Notes: a model not told the origin generated them from the letters alone. Shown: positions 1 through 8,172, counted from the first letter of the stretch. The stretch is 39,819 bases of DNA from Ktedonobacteraceae bacterium (GCA_014896635.1 JADBKA010000009.1:1-39819); one strand, 5' to 3'. A program made the numbers and translations.

Positions 1-602
1 ACCACCTTCTCCGCCAGGCACTCACCACCCGAACTCAGTTGTAGCCGTATCGGATGCCGCAAATCGTCGTGCCTGATTTGCGTGACCCGGCAGTTCTCGA
101 CAATCTCGCCGCCCAGTGTACGCACCAGGTCTTTCAATGTTTGCAAGCAGGTCGATGCATGCAGAATACCTCCATCTCTACTATAAGTAAACACGTCATA
201 TGGCTCTACATTAAACTGTGGGAAACGATGAGCGCAGTTCCCGCGAGGGAAACGCTCGATGGCTATTCCCAGATCTCGCAGCGTCCGATAACTTGCCAGC
301 GTCTCATTGTCATGCTCCCGCCCCAAGACCAATACCCCGGTCCTGGTAAAAATCGGACGCCGGGCAACTTTCTCCAGCTCATACCAGCATTTCAAGCTCA
401 ACCGCACCATTGTCGAATAAAAAAGATCAGATCCATACTCAAAGCGTAAAAGCCGCGAGATGCCCCGCGACATGGAGCGCGGATGATCTACCACCATCTG
501 CTCCAGCACCGTGACACGCTTCATCCCCTGCTTTAAAAGTGCATAGGCCGTTGAGAGGCCCACGATACCTGCTCCCACGACAGCAATTCTCTGCTGAGAC
601 AC
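1..602 (-). CDS. FAD-dependent oxidoreductase (sarcosine oxidase/DAO family), 3' end cut by window
   Basis: The first 200 codons of an amine or amino-acid oxidase of the DAO family. I translated it directly: a GTG start at 602 is preceded by an AAGGAG site seven bases upstream, and the frame stays open to the window edge. Residues about 5-20 form a beta strand and a GAGIVG dinucleotide-binding fingerprint for FAD. A segment with SRGISRLLRFEYG followed by a WYELE-like stretch resembles the region after the FAD fold in monomeric sarcosine oxidase and N-methyltryptophan oxidase. These enzymes oxidise secondary amines to imines and release hydrogen peroxide in the cytoplasm. The substrate cannot be told because the catalytic C-terminal half lies outside. 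The gene is divergent from the aroA-like gene. Family is fairly sure; substrate is unknown. Confidence 0.8.
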   Translation of the reverse strand, partial: MSQQRIAVVGAGIVGLSTAYALLKQGMKRVTVLEQMVVDHPRSMSRGISRLLRFEYGSDLFYSTMVRLSLKCWYELEKVARRPIFTRTGVLVLGREHDNETLASYRTLRDLGIAIERFPRGNCAHRFPQFNVEPYDVFTYSRDGGILHASTCLQTLKDLVRTLGGEIVENCRVTQIRHDDLRHPIRLQLSSGGECLAEKV

Positions 603-657
603 GTTTTGCTTCTCCTTCAACCGTAGACCGGGACATCAGTTCATCAGGATACGACAG

Positions 658-686
658 AGTATAACAGATAATACATTGACATTCAA
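658..686 (-). promoter_or_regulatory. Promoter of the FAD oxidoreductase gene
   Basis: On the minus strand a TTGAAT -35 box (681-686) and a TATACT -10 box (658-663) are 17 bases apart. The predicted start lies about 50 bases before the GTG at 602. The gap 603-965 holds only this promoter and the opposing one at 893-921; the rest is AT-rich with no convincing gene. Confidence 0.6.
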
Positions 687-892
687 CAAAAAATTATGTA
701 TTTAAGCGAAAATAGTGTTGTTATTATTTCTGTTTTCAAAGTTCTATCATTTGTACCGTATTCATGAAACACGCGGAGATAAAAATACAACTTCCTCGCA
801 TATTTCAGGAATATTTTATGTTTACAAAAGTGTCTTTCTTCCTGGCTGCTTCGTACAATTGCTTTGCAATTCTCAGACAGTTTTGCAAAGCC

Positions 893-921
893 TTGACAAA
901 TGTCGCCGGGCAGAGTAGACT
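893..921 (+). promoter_or_regulatory. Promoter of the aroA-like gene
   Basis: A perfect TTGACA (893-898) and TAGACT (916-921) are separated by exactly 17 bases. The predicted start is about 40 bases before the TTG codon at 966. Confidence 0.7.
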
Positions 922-965
922 GAAAGCATAAAGAACTCTTTTCCTCAAAAAAGGCAGTTGATTCG

Positions 966-2333
966 TTGGAAAGAGAAACAATACAACATATTTCGACAAT
1001 TGCACAACAAAAACTCTTCATAGCGCCAGCTACTTTGCTGCGTGGAGCGCCTGATATTCCTTCATCAAAGTACCATACCCTGCGCTACCTGCTGGCTGCC
1101 ACGCTGGCGGACGGCGAAAGCCACATCGCTTTCCCGGCACACAGCGATGACAGCGCCGCCCTCTTTCGCGGCTGTCGCGCGCTTGGAGCTGAGCTGAGCT
1201 GGCAGGACCAGCAGCAACACCTGCTGCGCGTGCGAGGCGTGCAGGGGGGACGGCCTGCGGCGAACGAGCCGGTGACGATCAACGCTGGCAATGCCGGCGC
1301 AGTCCTGCGATTACTGCTCGGTCCCGCCGCGCTACTGCCTCAAGTCACATTCGTGACCGATCATCCGCAATCGCTCGGCAGGCGTCCCAACCGCGAACTG
1401 CTGGAAGCGCTCACAACGCTGGGCGCGCGCTATGAGGCGGCAGACGCCGAGGGTTGTCTGCCAGTAACGATCTACGGCGGCAGGCTGCACGGTGGACGAG
1501 TGGAGATTTCGGGAGCGCGCAGTTCGCAGTATGTTAGCTCGCTACTCTTCCTGGCTCCTCTGCTGGACGAGGATCTGGAAATTGTCGTCATTGATCACCT
1601 GAAATCGCAACCGCTGATACGCGCCAGCCTGGCAGTGCTCCAGGAAGCGGGCATTATTGTCAATTATGATGAGACGTTGCGCCACTTTTTTATTGCAGCG
1701 GGACAGCGCTACCGGCCCTGTGACTATGTTGTTCCGGGTGACTATCCTTCAGCAGCGGCGCTGCTGGCTGTCTGTGCCGTTGCTACCGATCCGGCGAGCG
1801 AGCTGCGGCTGTCGCGCCTGCGACCTGGAGATGAAATCGGCACTGCGTTGCTCGACGCCTTGCGCGCAATGGGAGCGGATCTGCACATTGATGGCGACAC
1901 CGTGACACTGCGGGGGGGACGCCCTCTGCACAGCATCCAACTGGACGGAGACCGTCTCATCGACTGCATTCCCGTGCTGGTCGCAGTCGCCTGCTTTGCG
2001 CAGGGAGAGAGCGTATTCTACAATATCGAAAGTCTCCATTATAAAGAGTCCGACCGGATCAACGATCTCTGTACCGAACTGGTGCGCGCCGGTTGCAAGG
2101 TGATACCGCAACGAGATAGCATTATCGTCGAGGGACAGCCAGAAGGCGTCGAGGGCGGCGTTACGGTCGAAGGACACAATGATCATCGCCTGTTGATGGC
2201 CCTCGCAACTGTCGCGCTCCGCAGCAGGCATGGCCTGACACTGACAGGCAGCGAACACATCGCTAAAAGTTATCCACACTATTTTGCCGAGCTACAGCGC
2301 CTGGGGGCAGTGATCAAGCCTGCCGACGATTGA
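966..2333 (+). CDS. aroA: 3-phosphoshikimate 1-carboxyvinyltransferase (EPSP synthase) or close paralogue
   Basis: EPSP synthase joins phosphoenolpyruvate to shikimate-3-phosphate in the chorismate pathway. The 455-aa length fits. Visible motifs are the N-terminal SSK..TLR segment (K35, R40), the NAG loop, SSQYVSSLL in the S3P site, the aspartate in LIDCIPVL (equivalent to catalytic Asp313 of E. coli), KESDRI, DHRLLMALA and KSYPHYF. Two features depart from textbook enzymes: the Ser that follows the first active-site Lys is Tyr36, and the PEP-site NAGTAMR loop is altered to NAGNAGAVLR. The start is a TTG at 966 with a weak AAAGG 11 bases upstream; an in-frame stop at 921 rules out a longer protein and no ATG is available. 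No other aromatic pathway gene is adjacent, so a specialised enolpyruvyl transferase role remains possible. Confidence 0.85.
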   Translation: MERETIQHISTIAQQKLFIAPATLLRGAPDIPSSKYHTLRYLLAATLADGESHIAFPAHSDDSAALFRGCRALGAELSWQDQQQHLLRVRGVQGGRPAANEPVTINAGNAGAVLRLLLGPAALLPQVTFVTDHPQSLGRRPNRELLEALTTLGARYEAADAEGCLPVTIYGGRLHGGRVEISGARSSQYVSSLLFLAPLLDEDLEIVVIDHLKSQPLIRASLAVLQEAGIIVNYDETLRHFFIAAGQRYRPCDYVVPGDYPSAAALLAVCAVATDPASELRLSRLRPGDEIGTALLDALRAMGADLHIDGDTVTLRGGRPLHSIQLDGDRLIDCIPVLVAVACFAQGESVFYNIESLHYKESDRINDLCTELVRAGCKVIPQRDSIIVEGQPEGVEGGVTVEGHNDHRLLMALATVALRSRHGLTLTGSEHIAKSYPHYFAELQRLGAVIKPADD

Positions 2334-2374
2334 CAGCCCCTTTGTCCTGAGACATAGCCATTTGCCTGCTAGAA

Positions 2375-2383
2375 TGGTACAAT
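2375..2383 (+). promoter_or_regulatory. Extended -10 promoter before the small protein gene
   Basis: A TGG-TACAAT extended -10 element, without a good -35 box, lies about 60 bases before the GTG at 2442. Confidence 0.4.
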
Positions 2384-2441
2384 AGGGCTTAAAGTAAATG
2401 GGTAGTCGCCAGTATAGGCATTTCAGCGAAAGGATGAGAAG

Positions 2442-2753
2442 GTGTACAGGTTCAAAGGCTTTGATAGTGCTCAGTGCGGTGATAGCATGTCCGCGCTGGA
2501 AGCCATAGTCAACGCCTGGATGGAAGAGGTACGTCCACGCATTCGCTCCATGTGCCAGAGCATGCGCGGCGATCACATCCTGCTCAGCTTTGTCTACGAA
2601 GATACCCGCGAACTGGAACAGCGGGTCTCAACCCATGCCCACACCGGGATTACTGGCGGGTTCCCCAGGATTTTTGACGAAGAATGTCCTGAAGATCGGC
2701 CCACTAATCCCAGAGTCCCGGCGACTCCCCCGCCCATACACCGGCAGAGCTGA
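2442..2753 (+). CDS. Small hypothetical protein, 103 aa
   Basis: I do not recognise this protein. A GTG start at 2442 has an AAAGG site at good distance, and codon third positions are GC-biased like the neighbours, which supports coding. Residues 1-60 look like a compact alpha/beta unit with an amphipathic helix (around ALEAIVNAWMEEVRPRI) and a strand (HILLSFVYE); the last 40 residues are proline- and charge-rich and probably disordered. It contains two cysteines and several Met. It lies 69 bases before the radical SAM gene on the same strand, so the two may be co-transcribed, but no shared role can be shown. No signal peptide or membrane segment is seen. Confidence 0.55.
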   Translation: MYRFKGFDSAQCGDSMSALEAIVNAWMEEVRPRIRSMCQSMRGDHILLSFVYEDTRELEQRVSTHAHTGITGGFPRIFDEECPEDRPTNPRVPATPPPIHRQS

Positions 2754-2822
2754 CCGGTTATCGCATGCATGCTGTAAGGGAAACCGAGCCGGAACGTTAC
2801 TTAAAATGAAATACACAACGAT

Positions 2823-4175
2823 ATGTCATATATACATCAAAAAAAGGAACCTTTCGGAAAGGCTTACATAGATCGGCCTCGCATGATATACTGGCAGCTC
2901 GACAGTCGGCATGACTCTCAAGCCCGGAAGGGATTGAAAACCCCACAGGGAGAGCTACGCGAGGAACCTCACTTGCAGGCGCTTGCTTTTAATGGAGAAC
3001 CTCTGGACGCCGCCGACCTGATCCCCTTGCCGGATGGCGCGGTGCTCGCTATGATGCCTGATCGCCTGGCTGTGGGACTGACGGACAATGGCAAACGCCG
3101 GGTGCTTCCAGCCACACGCGGCTGGGCAATGGCGGCACTGCTGCCCATCGGCTACACACGTACGCAGCTACCGGCGTATGAAAAAGTACCTGGGACAGAG
3201 CCGCTGCCCTTTTTTGGCTACAGCGCACTGGCAAGTATAGAAGGCCATCTTTACGTTGCCGCCATCCAGACCGACGATCCGCGCAGGTGGCATCCACGCG
3301 CATTCAACCGCCACAAACTGGCGCGCCTGGTCAGGGAGAAGCAGAACACCTATCCCCAGAATCGTATCGTGGCTCAGCACGCGCACTGCGCGCTGGACTA
3401 TGCCTGCCCTACGGCCAGCAATCTCTTTTTCGGACGCTGGGAAATGGCAATCGCTGTCTCGCCTGGCTGCAATGCGCGTTGCATCGGCTGCATCTCCAAA
3501 CAGGAAGAAGAGAACCTGGTCTCACCGCAGGACCGCCTGTCTTTTATTCCTACCGTCGATGAGATCGTCGAAGTCGCCGTACCGCATCTGGAGCAGGCCG
3601 AAGACGCGATTGTCAGCTTCGGGCAGGGCTGCGAAGGTGAGCCGCTGATGCAGTGGAAACGTATTGAGCAGGCCATCAGGCAGATGAGAGAGCGCACCAG
3701 CAGAGTGGTTATCAATATCAACACCAACGGCAGCAACCCGCGCTGGCTACAACGGCTCTATGATGCGGGCCTGGATACTATCCGTGTGAGCACAATCTCC
3801 GGCCATCCTGAGACGTATAACGCCTATTACCGTCCGATTGGCTATCGCTTTGAAGATGTGAAGGAATCGCTCAAACGCGCGCGCGACGCCGGTCTGTATA
3901 GCTCGATTAACCTCCTCTGTTTTCCCGGTATGATCGACCGTGAGCGCGAAGTCGAGGCTCTGCTGGCATTCGTCAAGGAGACAGGTCTGCGCCTGATTCA
4001 GTTGCGCAACCTGAATATTGATCCTGAGGTGCTGCTGCCGCGCATGCCCGCCCTGGAAACAATGGGCAAGGCGCTAGGCATGCGTACGCTGATCGAGATC
4101 CTCAGGCGCGAAATCCCCAATGTCGAGATCGGGAACTTCACGCGCCCAGTCAAACGAGTAAGCCTGGCGCGCTGA
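2823..4175 (+). CDS. Radical SAM protein of unknown substrate
   Basis: The central part carries a radical SAM signature, C216-x3-C220-x2-C223 (CNARCIGC), which would hold the [4Fe-4S] cluster that splits S-adenosylmethionine. It is followed by a glycine-rich FGQGCEGEPL strand, ININTNGSNP and DTIRVSTISG, typical barrel strands. About 200 residues precede the cluster motif; this N-terminal region has no motif I recognise. There is no C-terminal SPASM-like cysteine cluster. Two starts are possible: ATG 2823, which has no ribosome site, and ATG 2883 (MIYWQLD), with a weak upstream AAAGG at long spacing; the second would remove 20 residues of low quality. No peptide precursor or obvious substrate gene is beside it. 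It converges on the GT9 gene 21 bases away. Confidence 0.8.
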   Translation: MSYIHQKKEPFGKAYIDRPRMIYWQLDSRHDSQARKGLKTPQGELREEPHLQALAFNGEPLDAADLIPLPDGAVLAMMPDRLAVGLTDNGKRRVLPATRGWAMAALLPIGYTRTQLPAYEKVPGTEPLPFFGYSALASIEGHLYVAAIQTDDPRRWHPRAFNRHKLARLVREKQNTYPQNRIVAQHAHCALDYACPTASNLFFGRWEMAIAVSPGCNARCIGCISKQEEENLVSPQDRLSFIPTVDEIVEVAVPHLEQAEDAIVSFGQGCEGEPLMQWKRIEQAIRQMRERTSRVVININTNGSNPRWLQRLYDAGLDTIRVSTISGHPETYNAYYRPIGYRFEDVKESLKRARDAGLYSSINLLCFPGMIDREREVEALLAFVKETGLRLIQLRNLNIDPEVLLPRMPALETMGKALGMRTLIEILRREIPNVEIGNFTRPVKRVSLAR

Positions 4176-4196
4176 GCCGGGCTTTTCTCTGTCAGA

Positions 4197-5417
4197 TTAG
4201 CCAGCCTGCCCGGCTGGCTGCTGGCTAACCTCTTCTTTCGTCGTTGCTTGTTCGCGGCGGCGTCGCTCTTTGAGCAGGCGACGCGCGGCCTTCAGCACAG
4301 AACCGACGCCGAGCATGGTGAGACAATCACGTGTGGCACAGCCTTCGGGCGTTCCCAGGTCGTGGCCACGATAGAAGCAGGGCATACAGGAGAGATCAAG
4401 ATGTACAACTTCTGCCCGCTTCTCAGTGATACTGCCGGTATATGGTCCCCAGGCACGGTAGTTGGACGGGCCAAAGATAGCAACGACAGGCGTGCCGGCA
4501 GCGGCAGCCAGATGCATTGGCCCGGCATCGTTGCCAATGAAAAGATCTACCAGTTCCATTACCGCCGCCGTGACTCTGATGCTGCTTCTGCCTGCCAGAC
4601 TGCGCACCGGCATGGTGGTGCGCATCTTATCAATAAGCTGGCGGTGCAGCTCGATCTCTTCGGGTCCACCGACGAGCAGCAGTTGCCCGCCGAACTCGCG
4701 GTAGAGCATATCGGCCAGACGCGCAAAACGTTCGACGGGCCAGCGGCGCGCCGTGCTGTAGCTGCCGCTACCAGCATGCAGCGCAATGATCGGGTGCTGT
4801 ACGCTGCCTGTGCCGCTATCACCGTAGACCAGACGGCGTGCCTGCGCGCGCTCCTCTTCATCGAGCGGCACATAGAGATTCCTGTCACGTACTTTCGCGC
4901 CAGCCGCCTCGGCCACCGCCATGTAATACTCGGCTTCATGCCGCGCGCCAAATCCCTCATCCCTTACCCGTACATTGAGAAACCAGCCATAGCCGTTATC
5001 CAGTCCCACACGCCACCTGGCCCCTGAAGCGAGCGCCAGGAACTGGTGCTTGAGACGACCAAAGGGCAGCGTGAGATGATGCAGCAACAGCACCGCATCG
5101 TACTCGCCGGCGCGCAGCAAATTGTTGAACTCTAGCAGGCGCAACAGCCGGCGCGGATGCTTCACCACCTGAGAAAGGGAATCGAAGAGATATTTGTCAA
5201 GCACAATAATTTTGTGAATGGCATCCCACCCTTGTAGCAAATCGGCGGATTCGGGCGTGACCAGCAGATCAATGCGTCCCAGCGGATAAGTTTCGTGTAG
5301 AGCGCGTAGGGCGGGCGTGGCGAGCAGCAAATCGCCGATGCTCGCCAGTTTGACCACCAGGATGCGCGCATCCAGCGGCAGTGTAATCTGTTCTGTCTGT
5401 GGTATTTTTATCAACAT
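4197..5417 (-). CDS. Glycosyltransferase family 9 (heptosyltransferase-like), copy 1
   Basis: A 406-aa GT9 enzyme with the GT-B fold. The N-terminal half begins ILVVKLASIGDLLLATPALRAL, the family acceptor-domain pattern; the C-terminal half has LHAGSGSYSTARRWP and GNDAGPMHLAAAAGTP followed by FGPSN, the donor-binding signature. GT9 enzymes transfer heptose or related sugars from nucleotide donors to surface glycans at the cytoplasmic face of the membrane. The open frame reaches 5498, but that extra stretch would encode a 13-bp perfect inverted repeat, so I place the start at ATG 5417. It follows another GT9 gene 147 bases upstream on the same strand. If the host lacks lipopolysaccharide, the acceptor is probably a cell-wall or secreted polysaccharide. 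Confidence 0.88.
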   Translation of the reverse strand: MLIKIPQTEQITLPLDARILVVKLASIGDLLLATPALRALHETYPLGRIDLLVTPESADLLQGWDAIHKIIVLDKYLFDSLSQVVKHPRRLLRLLEFNNLLRAGEYDAVLLLHHLTLPFGRLKHQFLALASGARWRVGLDNGYGWFLNVRVRDEGFGARHEAEYYMAVAEAAGAKVRDRNLYVPLDEEERAQARRLVYGDSGTGSVQHPIIALHAGSGSYSTARRWPVERFARLADMLYREFGGQLLLVGGPEEIELHRQLIDKMRTTMPVRSLAGRSSIRVTAAVMELVDLFIGNDAGPMHLAAAAGTPVVAIFGPSNYRAWGPYTGSITEKRAEVVHLDLSCMPCFYRGHDLGTPEGCATRDCLTMLGVGSVLKAARRLLKERRRREQATTKEEVSQQPAGQAG

Positions 5418-5454
5418 TGCTTTTTTTCTTCTATATGTAAATAATACTTCCTTA

Positions 5455-5488
5455 CGTTCAAAGGAGCAAGGCGTCGCTCCTTTGAACG
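5455..5488 (-). terminator. 13-bp perfect hairpin between the two GT9 genes
   Basis: Arms 5455-5467 and 5476-5488 pair perfectly around an 8-base loop. On the minus strand it is followed by an AT-rich stretch with only short T runs, so it may be a partial terminator, an attenuator or an mRNA-stability stem in the leader of the second GT9 gene. Confidence 0.5.
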
Positions 5489-5564
5489 CATCACACACGA
5501 GACTACCATCTATAGAATCTAACGTTTCAGCAGCTCAGAAAACCAGTGCTTTAAGAGAGAAAGT

Positions 5565-6875
5565 TCATTCGCCGGGATGCAGAACGGAATCCAGGGCGTG
5601 CTCTTTCAATTTCTGGCGCACCACTTCCACTACCTGAGCAGGAGTCACATTCTTCATACATTGTGTCGTAAAAAAGCGGCAATCGGCAGGACCGTTTGCC
5701 TGATAACAGGGACTACACCAGATATCGCTGCGCAGTATCGTTGCGCCGGCACCGACTGGACCGCTCAGGGCTGGATCGGTCGGGCCATGAATGGCGATGA
5801 GCGGCGTGCCGGCAGCGGCGGCGATGTGCATAGGCCCACTATCGCCAGTGATCAGCAGGTCGGCCCTTTGTAGCAAGGCAACAAGCTGTACAAGGCTGGT
5901 TTTGCCCGCCAGGTTGAGCGGCTGCACATGGCAGCGGCGCAACACTTCCTCGACAAACGGCAGATCAGACGCGGCGCCGGTCAACACCACATTGACGCCA
6001 TCTTCACGCACCAGGCGATCAATCAGCACGCTCCAGTAAGGAAGAGGCCAGCGTTTGGATTGTCCGTTGTTTGAAGCAACATGGCAGGCAATCAACGGCG
6101 CGCCAGGCTGTAGCTCCGCTTCGAGGAGTAGCGATTCTATCTCGTGGCGCGCCTGAGGATCAACATACAGGCGCGGGTAGCGATCTGCTGCCGTCACCTG
6201 CGCTCCGGCAGCACGCGCCAGTTGTAGACAGTAATCCACCTCGTGGAGATGGTCACCAGGATTCCAGTGGCGTCCGGGGACACTGTCGGTCAGCAGGCCG
6301 GGATAGCCCTCTCGACCAAAGCCCACTCGCCTTTCTGCACCACTCAGAAGGGCAAAGATGGCCGCCCACGGGCCAAAAACGCTTATGGCAAGATCATAAT
6401 GGCGAGCGCGCAATCGCTGGAAGAGAGCGAGCGCCGTACGCCAGTTCTGCACCTGCAAGAGCGCCTGCGGACGACGCCAGATGTTGGGATCGTAAGCAAT
6501 GATTTCGCTCAGATCAGGATCAGGTCCGATAACCTTCGAGCTAGCAGGAGTTGCCAGCAGGTCAATCTCGGCCTGCGGATATGCCCGCTTCAGCGTACGC
6601 ACCACCGGGAGAGAGAGGACGAGATCACCAATGAGATCCAGACGGATGACCAGGATACGCCGGGGATGAAAACTTTGTGGAGTCAGCACAGGATATTTTC
6701 TCCCAGCTCTGCCAAGCCAGCTTGCAGCTCCTACGAGACTCATGCCAGCAAAAATGGCTCCCGACAGGATGCGCTTGCTGGCACCTACAACGACATTGCG
6801 CAGTCTACGCAGTGCCTGCGGGCGCAGCGGATAACCATACTCATCCCTGTTGTCCAGCGGCAAGATTTGTGCCAT
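5565..6875 (-). CDS. Glycosyltransferase family 9 (heptosyltransferase-like), copy 2
   Basis: A 436-aa GT9 enzyme. After an unusual N-terminal extension of about 65 residues containing one hydrophobic stretch (ILSGAIFAGMSLVGAASWLG, perhaps a membrane anchor), the family core starts with RRILVIRLDLIGDLVLSLP. The donor motif GDSGPMHIAAAAGTPLIAIHGPTDP is split here for length but is complete. A cysteine group near the C-terminus (WCSPC, DCRF, QCMK) resembles the one in copy 1 (MPCFYRG). The predicted transcription start at about 6898 leaves little room for the GTG at 6887, so ATG 6875 with GGGGA upstream is preferred. It is the first gene of a two-gene GT9 unit, presumably building one glycan. 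Confidence 0.87.
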   Translation of the reverse strand: MAQILPLDNRDEYGYPLRPQALRRLRNVVVGASKRILSGAIFAGMSLVGAASWLGRAGRKYPVLTPQSFHPRRILVIRLDLIGDLVLSLPVVRTLKRAYPQAEIDLLATPASSKVIGPDPDLSEIIAYDPNIWRRPQALLQVQNWRTALALFQRLRARHYDLAISVFGPWAAIFALLSGAERRVGFGREGYPGLLTDSVPGRHWNPGDHLHEVDYCLQLARAAGAQVTAADRYPRLYVDPQARHEIESLLLEAELQPGAPLIACHVASNNGQSKRWPLPYWSVLIDRLVREDGVNVVLTGAASDLPFVEEVLRRCHVQPLNLAGKTSLVQLVALLQRADLLITGDSGPMHIAAAAGTPLIAIHGPTDPALSGPVGAGATILRSDIWCSPCYQANGPADCRFFTTQCMKNVTPAQVVEVVRQKLKEHALDSVLHPGE

Positions 6876-6904
6876 GAAATTCCCCACAGTAACCTTCTGT
6901 CAGC

Positions 6905-6933
6905 ATTATAAGGAGAGGACGAAAAAGTTGCAA
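6905..6933 (-). promoter_or_regulatory. Promoter of the GT9 gene pair
   Basis: On the minus strand TTGCAA (6928-6933) and a perfect TATAAT (6905-6910) are spaced by 17 bases. The implied short leader supports the ATG at 6875. Confidence 0.65.
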
Positions 6934-7417
6934 TCTCACAGCAGAGAATAGCCATTTCTGCCACCATTGCAACTCATTCTCCCCGGCACGCCGCCTCTTT
7001 CCTGCTGGCAAGCTTGTGGTTAAAAAGTACACATAACTCAACTCATCCTGTGAATGGATATATGAAATATACAGGGGAAGACTCAGAGGATTGAGAAAAG
7101 GCCATCAGTCATCCTCCAGCAATATTTCCGCTTGAAAAGGCGTCTGACCGGTGTATTTTCTACACCAGTGCAAAATTTTACTAGCCAGCGCGAGCGTCAA
7201 TGCGACAGCAGGAAACACTTTCCTGATCATTACTATAAGAAGTATCATATGGTTAAAACATACATATCACAAAGCCGAAAGCTAGATCAATTCACCCTCA
7301 CATTCCGCCAACTTTCCATGTATGATATCAGTGAACAAAACGACAGGCAGTTTCAATCAGAGAACACTCAAGAACACTTATGAACCGTGCAATCAGCGGC
7401 ACTCAAGGAGGAGCAGC
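6934..7417. other. Intergenic region with two small palindromes
   Basis: No convincing gene. It contains GGTGTA-ttttc-TACACC (7150-7166) and CAGGAAA-cac-TTTCCTG (7209-7225), either of which could be an operator. A TATGAT hexamer at 7321-7326 is a weak candidate -10 box for the gene at 7418, with no good -35 box. Confidence 0.35.
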
Positions 7418-7636
7418 ATGAACACATACGAAAGAAAGAAAATCGGTCGGCTTCAGTCAACAGTAGAAAACGGACATCTCAAGATATACTACCATGAGTT
7501 CGGCAACCCTAGCGGCTTCATCAGCAATCTGGAACCGGAAGAGGCTCTGGGACTGCTGCAACTGCTCTCTCGCCACCGCGACGACATCTATGAAGCAGTA
7601 AACGCGAAAGAGCAGGCACAACCCGCGCTCAGGTAA
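7418..7636 (+). CDS. Small hypothetical protein, 72 aa
   Basis: A 72-residue soluble protein I do not recognise. The ATG at 7418 is fixed by a perfect AAGGAGG (7405-7411) six bases upstream, so a longer reading from 7322 is not needed. The sequence starts MNTYERKKIGRLQ, has a predicted strand-rich centre (HLKIYYHEF) and a C-terminal helix pair (PEEALGLLQLLSRHRDDIYEAV). Codon usage is like its neighbours. A 15-bp hairpin follows at 7710-7747, so it looks monocistronic and well expressed. It has no cysteine, no signal peptide and no membrane segment. The function is open; size and layout would suit a small regulator or adaptor, but nothing proves that. Confidence 0.7.
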   Translation: MNTYERKKIGRLQSTVENGHLKIYYHEFGNPSGFISNLEPEEALGLLQLLSRHRDDIYEAVNAKEQAQPALR

Positions 7637-7709
7637 AAGAGTCAGCGAGATATCCGCCAGGCAGATCAAGCACAACGTTTAGTAGCACAACACATCACCT
7701 CAATATATA

Positions 7710-7747
7710 AAGAGGGACATGGCTGCTATTGGAGCCATGTCCCTCTT
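7710..7747 (+). terminator. Terminator after the 72-aa protein gene
   Basis: Arms 7710-7724 and 7733-7747 form a perfect 15-bp stem with an 8-base loop, followed by a pyrimidine-rich tract rather than a pure T run. Confidence 0.65.
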
Positions 7748-7833
7748 GCTTCTCTCTGTCTACTCCCCTCTACAGATTTCACCTTCGTCCGAACGCGCTG
7801 TTATATCAAATCTTTTTAAAAAGTGATTGATGT

Positions 7834-7888
7834 GGGGGACACCCCCATGCTCCCGCCAGGAGGGCTGCGCCCTCCTGGACCTCCCCCC
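7834..7888 (+). repeat. Dispersed double-hairpin repeat, copy 1
   Basis: A GGGGG-aca-CCCCC stem (7834-7846) is followed by CCCGCCAGG and a 10-bp stem, CCAGGAGGGC/GCCCTCCTGG (7856-7878), ending in GGACC and a C run. The same architecture recurs at 14246 and 17231 in the same orientation. Confidence 0.75.
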
Positions 7889-7909
7889 TGCAATCTTCTT
7901 CGCCAGGGG

Positions 7910-7938
7910 TTGACAGACTCCCCTTCTGACTCTATAGT
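7910..7938 (+). promoter_or_regulatory. Promoter of the sulfite reductase-siroheme operon
   Basis: TTGACA (7910-7915) and TATAGT (7933-7938) lie 17 bases apart. The implied leader before the ATG at 8173 is about 230 bases long and contains a CTTTCAG/CTGAAAG stem at 8098-8121 and CTCAT/ATGAG arms near 8052-8063. I could not match the leader to a known riboswitch. Confidence 0.65.
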
Positions 7939-8172
7939 AATAAGCAACATTGTCATGTTTGTTGATCTATTTTCTCAATAATAGCAACACGGCGCCTTTG
8001 ACCAGATCAGGCAGTGCCGCCTCATCACCCGCACCATGCCGGAGCAGCATCACTCATGGATGAGTCAGCCAATCGGTCAGGGGATATGCTTTTCTATCTT
8101 TCAGTTATCTATTGCTGAAAGAGTAAAAATGCATATTTCACCATTCTAGCAGAACGAGGAGAGAACACACGT

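Noticed and set aside
683..1021. A 112-codon minus-strand frame across the aroA promoter region
   Set aside because: It covers two good opposing promoters, is rich in Cys/Phe/Lys from AT-rich DNA, and has no ribosome site.
5418..5498. N-terminal extension of 27 residues on the first GT9 gene
   Set aside because: It would translate a perfect 13-bp hairpin into protein and precedes the conserved family start; ATG 5417 is better.
7132..7383. An 83-codon plus-strand frame before the 72-aa gene
   Set aside because: TTG start without ribosome site, base composition like non-coding DNA, and two palindromes inside or beside it.
7939..8172. Cobalamin or SAM riboswitch in the sulfite reductase leader
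   Set aside because: I looked for the B12 box and the SAM-I core and did not find them; only small generic stems are visible.
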